The position numbers were made by a program, and so were the translations under genes. Of a DNA stretch of 64,000 bases, positions 61,048-64,000 are shown one piece after another. How positions within the stretch are numbered: position 1 is the stretch's first letter; each line of letters starts with the position of its first letter. The DNA is taken from the NCBI GenBank assembly GCA_017625095.1, contig JAGALQ010000040.1, forward strand, positions 42,203-106,202, read 5' to 3'. This DNA is from Clostridia bacterium (lineage in GTDB: Bacteria > Bacillota > Clostridia > Oscillospirales > Acutalibacteraceae). Under the pieces are notes generated by a model that had not been told where the DNA came from, made no database searches, and saw only the letters and a program-made list of their open reading frames with translations.

Positions 61048-62276
61048 ATGAAATTTAATAACTTTATAAAACTCTGTTTATAAGCTGTTTGATCGGTGCT
61101 GTAGGCGGCATAATAGGCACGTTTTTTTCTTATTCTGTTGAGTTTGTGACCGGCTTAAGGGCTGAACACAGTTGGCTGCTTTATTTGTTGCCTGCAGGTG
61201 GTTTGCTTACTGTCGTAATTTATAAGCTGTCAAAACTTCAAGGCATTTCAACCAACCGTGTACTTGAGAGTGTAAGGACAGAAACGAATGTACCTTCCGT
61301 TCTTGCGCCGGTTATTTTTGCGTGTACGGTTATAACGCATTTATTCGGCGGCTCTGCAGGCAGAGAATGCGCTGCACTGCAGATTGGCGGCAGTATCGCT
61401 TCGCTTTTTTCGCAGCTTTTTAAGAGCGATGAGCGAACGCGTCATACTCTTGTTCAGTGCGGTATGTCAGCACTGTTTTCTGCTCTTTTCGGTACACCTC
61501 TGGTTGCAGCTGTTTTTACTCTGGAGGTAATTACAATAGGTCGCATACGTTTGATTGCGGCAATACCATGTGCCGTTTCAAGCGCAATAGCATATGCAAT
61601 TTCTCAGGGATTGAGTGTCACTGCAGAAAGATTCCGATACGATACAGTGCCTGCTTTTTTTCGGTTGTGATGAAATCTATTGTTGTAATTGTTCTTGCCG
61701 CTCTGCTGAGTTCTCTGTTTTGCAAGCTCTTACATTTTTCTGAAAAACTTCTTGCGAAATTGCTTAAAAATGCATTTTTGCGTGCTTTTGTTTGCGGTTG
61801 TGATTATATCAGTTCTTTCAGGTTCAACCGACTATAACGGTGGCGGTATTGGTGTAATATCGCGCATTTTTACGGAAGGTGAGTTTCGTTATGAGGCTTT
61901 TGCACTCAAGATTTTGCTGACAGTTCTGACGGTAGCAGGCGGATATAAAGGCGGTGAAATAGTTCCGTCTTTGTTTATCGGTGCTACATTCGGTGCGACT
62001 TGTTCAAGCTTTATTGGTCTTGATTTTGCTTTTGCTGCTGCGGTTGGCGCAACTTCAATGTTCTGCGGTGTTACAAACTGTCCTTTTGCTTCAATTCTTA
62101 TTTCTTTTGAACTGTTCGGTTTCGGCGGAATCGGTTATTATGTTGTTGCATGTCTGATAAGCTATCTGATGACCAATAAGATCGGACTTTTCAGTCAGGA
62201 CAGGTTTTATATTAATCGAATATTAAGAAGTAATAAAACCTCTGAAAATACCAATGATAATGTAACGGAACAGTAA
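61048..62276 (+). pseudogene. ClC-type chloride/fluoride channel gene with three frameshifts
   Basis: An ATG at 61048 with AGGAG upstream opens MKFNNFIKLCL and stops at 61081; the protein goes on in a second frame (SCLIGAVGGIIGTFF, from ~61083), a third (MKSIVVIVLAALLSSLF, after the T-run near 61657) and a fourth (VVIISVLSGSTDYNGGG, from ~61790). Joined, about 409 residues cover a whole ClC protein, with GSAGREC-AALQIGGS (gating Glu) and GYKGGEIVPSLFIGATFG. The latter is closer to the CLC-F fluoride group than to EcClC. Either a pseudogene or homopolymer errors in assembly. Confidence 0.8.
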
Positions 62277-62313
62277 CAGCTGTTCGTTTGCAATATTTGT
62301 AAATGCTGATTTA

Positions 62314-62342
62314 TTGACAAGAATAATTTACTTTGTTATATT
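62314..62342 (+). promoter_or_regulatory. Promoter of the GPH symporter gene
   Basis: TTGACA (62314-62319), 17 bp, TATATT (62337-62342), 41 bp before the ATG. Confidence 0.65.
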
Positions 62343-62383
62343 GATTAAGGAACAAAATTTATAGTTCAGGAGATGATCCGAAT

Positions 62384-63805
62384 ATGAGCAAATCTAATCA
62401 GCAAAGCGGTATTCGTCCTTTCGGATGGCGTGACAAGCTCGGTTATGCAATGGGTGATATGGGCTGTGGATTTTCTTTTCAGCTTATATCAACGTTTATG
62501 CAGCTTTTCTATATGCAGTATATCGGTGTATCCGAGGAAGCATATGCAATCATAATTCTTCTCTCTAAATTATTTGATGCCGTTAATGATGTTGTTATCG
62601 GCAACCTTGTTGACACCAAGAGAATAAGCAAAAAAAGCAAATATATGCCATGGATTCTTTTAGGCGGTGTCACTCTTGTTATATTTAACGTAATGATTTT
62701 TGCTCCCGTAAAGAATTTTCCTTATCTTGCTAAGTGTGCCTGGTGCCTTATTTCATACTGTTTGTGGTCAATAGCTTACACTATGGTAAATGTACCTTAC
62801 GGTTCACTTCATTCTGTAATAACAGATGATCCTCAGGAAAAGGTATCTCTTTCTACATTCAGAAGTGTAGGTGCAGCTCTTCCTGCTGTTATTATGATGA
62901 TAGTTCTTCCGAGATTTGTTTACAATACAACAACTAATGCCGCAGGCGAGCAGGTTCAAACGCTTAAAGGCGGAACTCTTCTTCCGGTTGCGCTGGTTCT
63001 TTCTGTTATCGCTATGGTTGTTTTGTGGGGCACAACAAAACTGGTAAAAGAACGTGTCAATCATTCTTCTGCTGAAAACGCTGTAGGTATCAAAGCGATG
63101 ATTTCTTCTACAAAATCATTCTTTACAAACCGTGCTATGGTTGGCGCAACTATCGCTTCTGTTGCTTCTGTTGCTCTTTTCAATTCCACAATGGCACTTA
63201 ATAATATGGTTTTTCAGTATTTCTTTAAAGATACCGATAAAATCAGTATCGCTATGGTAGGCAGCTATGCGCCTATGATACTATTTATGATTTTTATGGG
63301 TACACTTACAAAGAAATTCGGCAAAAAGTCTGTTATTGTCACTACAATGCTTATCGGCACAATTTCCGGTATTGCTTCTTTGTTTGCGCCTATCACTCCT
63401 GATTTCAAGGGTATGATTATTTACATTGTTTGCCTTATGGGACTGAACCTTGGCAATGCAGGATTCCAGATTTCAGTCTGGGCAATTATTGCTGACTGTA
63501 TTGAGGTGAGCTACAGAAAGACAGGTAAGAGTGAAGAAGGCTCACTTTATGCACTTTATTCCTTCTTCCGTAAGCTGGCTCAGGGTATCGGCCAGGCTGT
63601 TGTTGCCCTTGCTCTTGGTGCTATCGGCTTTGTTGAAGGTGATAATGCCGTTCAGCCCGAAACGTTTGGCGAGGATGTAAAATCACTTTATTTTATAGTG
63701 CTTGCTGTCGGCTCTCTCATTGCTTTCCTTTCGATGAAATTCATATACAATATCGGCAAAAAAGAAGAGCTTGAGTTTGCTCAGAGTGTCAGCGAAAGTA
63801 AGTAA
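62384..63805 (+). CDS. GPH-family sugar:cation symporter (MFS)
   Basis: The 473-residue, ~12-span protein begins RPFGWRDKLGYAMGDMGCGF, the GPH (glycoside-pentoside-hexuronide) opening, with ILLSKLFDAVNDVVIGNLVD and KSKYMPWILLG typical of this group, and FWGT-like loops mid-protein. It imports a glycoside with Na+ or H+. The GH3 enzyme at 55187 is a reasonable partner but is not in the same operon. RBS is AGGAG. Confidence 0.9.
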   Translation: MSKSNQQSGIRPFGWRDKLGYAMGDMGCGFSFQLISTFMQLFYMQYIGVSEEAYAIIILLSKLFDAVNDVVIGNLVDTKRISKKSKYMPWILLGGVTLVIFNVMIFAPVKNFPYLAKCAWCLISYCLWSIAYTMVNVPYGSLHSVITDDPQEKVSLSTFRSVGAALPAVIMMIVLPRFVYNTTTNAAGEQVQTLKGGTLLPVALVLSVIAMVVLWGTTKLVKERVNHSSAENAVGIKAMISSTKSFFTNRAMVGATIASVASVALFNSTMALNNMVFQYFFKDTDKISIAMVGSYAPMILFMIFMGTLTKKFGKKSVIVTTMLIGTISGIASLFAPITPDFKGMIIYIVCLMGLNLGNAGFQISVWAIIADCIEVSYRKTGKSEEGSLYALYSFFRKLAQGIGQAVVALALGAIGFVEGDNAVQPETFGEDVKSLYFIVLAVGSLIAFLSMKFIYNIGKKEELEFAQSVSESK

Positions 63806-63828
63806 TTTTTATAATAATACTGTTGTAT

Positions 63829-63866
63829 TCCGGATTTCCCGAGAAAAAGGGAAGTCCGGATTTTTA
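63829..63866 (+). terminator. Terminator after the GPH symporter
   Basis: A 12-bp stem with one G-T pair (63829-63840 with 63849-63860) and a five-T run. Confidence 0.88.
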
Positions 63867-63885
63867 TTGTCTCTTCAGCAAAGAC

Positions 63886-63908
63886 AAAACCCCCGGTTCT
63901 ACCGGGGG
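63886..63908 (-). terminator. Minus-strand terminator of a transcript from the right edge
   Basis: An 8-bp GC-rich stem (63890-63897 with 63901-63908), followed on the minus strand by GTTTTGTC. The 92 bases to its right hold a second dyad (GTGGC with GCCAC, 63938-63957) and a GGAGG (rc of 63982-63986) but no start codon or coding frame, so it may be the 3' end of an RNA or a 3' UTR. Confidence 0.65.
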
Positions 63909-64000
63909 AATAAAAAAGCTTTAGTAAAAACAAAACGTGGCGAGCAAAGGCAAGCCACAAAAACGTAGAGAAAAGATTTAACCTCCAAGTATAATAGAAA

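Overview
The window reads as chromosome of a low-GC, spore-forming Firmicute of the class Clostridia, most likely an Oscillospirales/Ruminococcaceae-type gut anaerobe. This rests on a complete spoIIIAA-AH operon, an Asp23-nusB-xseAB-ispA-dxs-tlyA-nadK-argR-recN order typical of Clostridia, a DUF5711 protein, a YfhO-type membrane protein, and AT-rich intergenic DNA with many sigma-A promoters and T-tailed hairpin terminators. No database search was possible; all names rest on motifs and order visible in the sequence.

Left part (1-10.3 kb): a truncated NUDIX gene, a GNAT acetyltransferase, a minus-strand block (SGNH hydrolase and metallophosphoesterase, then a propeller/helical protein), an anchored leucine-rich-repeat protein and a large YfhO-type membrane protein. 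Core block (10.4-40.8 kb, all plus strand): spoIIIAA-AH behind a sigma-E-like promoter; envelope stress, transcription and DNA-repair genes (asp23, nusB, a TsaD-like protein, xseA, xseB, recN, ruvCAB); isoprenoid genes (ispA, dxs); tlyA, nadK, argR, tyrS; a class B penicillin-binding protein; glmM; an rRNA methyltransferase; an ECF transporter energising module; truA; DUF5711; CvpA; pgsA; and a Clp ATPase with an N-terminal zinc finger. A convergent minus-strand operon follows (coaX, class II aldolase, iolC-like kinase, Gfo/Idh dehydrogenase; 40.9-44.6 kb). Then come plus-strand mscL (with a zinc ribbon), proC and asnS.

Accessory part (47.5-51.7 kb): a tRNA-Ser(GGA) gene is followed by two tandem ~140-bp non-coding units, each ending in a 16-bp copy of the tRNA 3' end, then a HNH endonuclease, a frameshifted small gene and a small lipoprotein whose start codon appears to be ATT. 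This is the least ordinary part of the window and looks like a tRNA-associated insertion hot spot. Right part (49.7-64 kb): a second SGNH hydrolase, secreted DUF4474-like and alpha/beta-hydrolase proteins, an ADP-ribosylglycohydrolase, a GH3 glycosidase, a second metallophosphoesterase paralogous to the one at 3.3 kb, two RNA methyltransferases, a ClC antiporter gene broken by three frameshifts, and a GPH-family sugar symporter.

I found no CRISPR array, no rRNA, no integrase or transposase, and no complete defence system. The best candidates for something undescribed are the tRNA-tail-bounded repeat units at 47644-47930 and the genes next to them.
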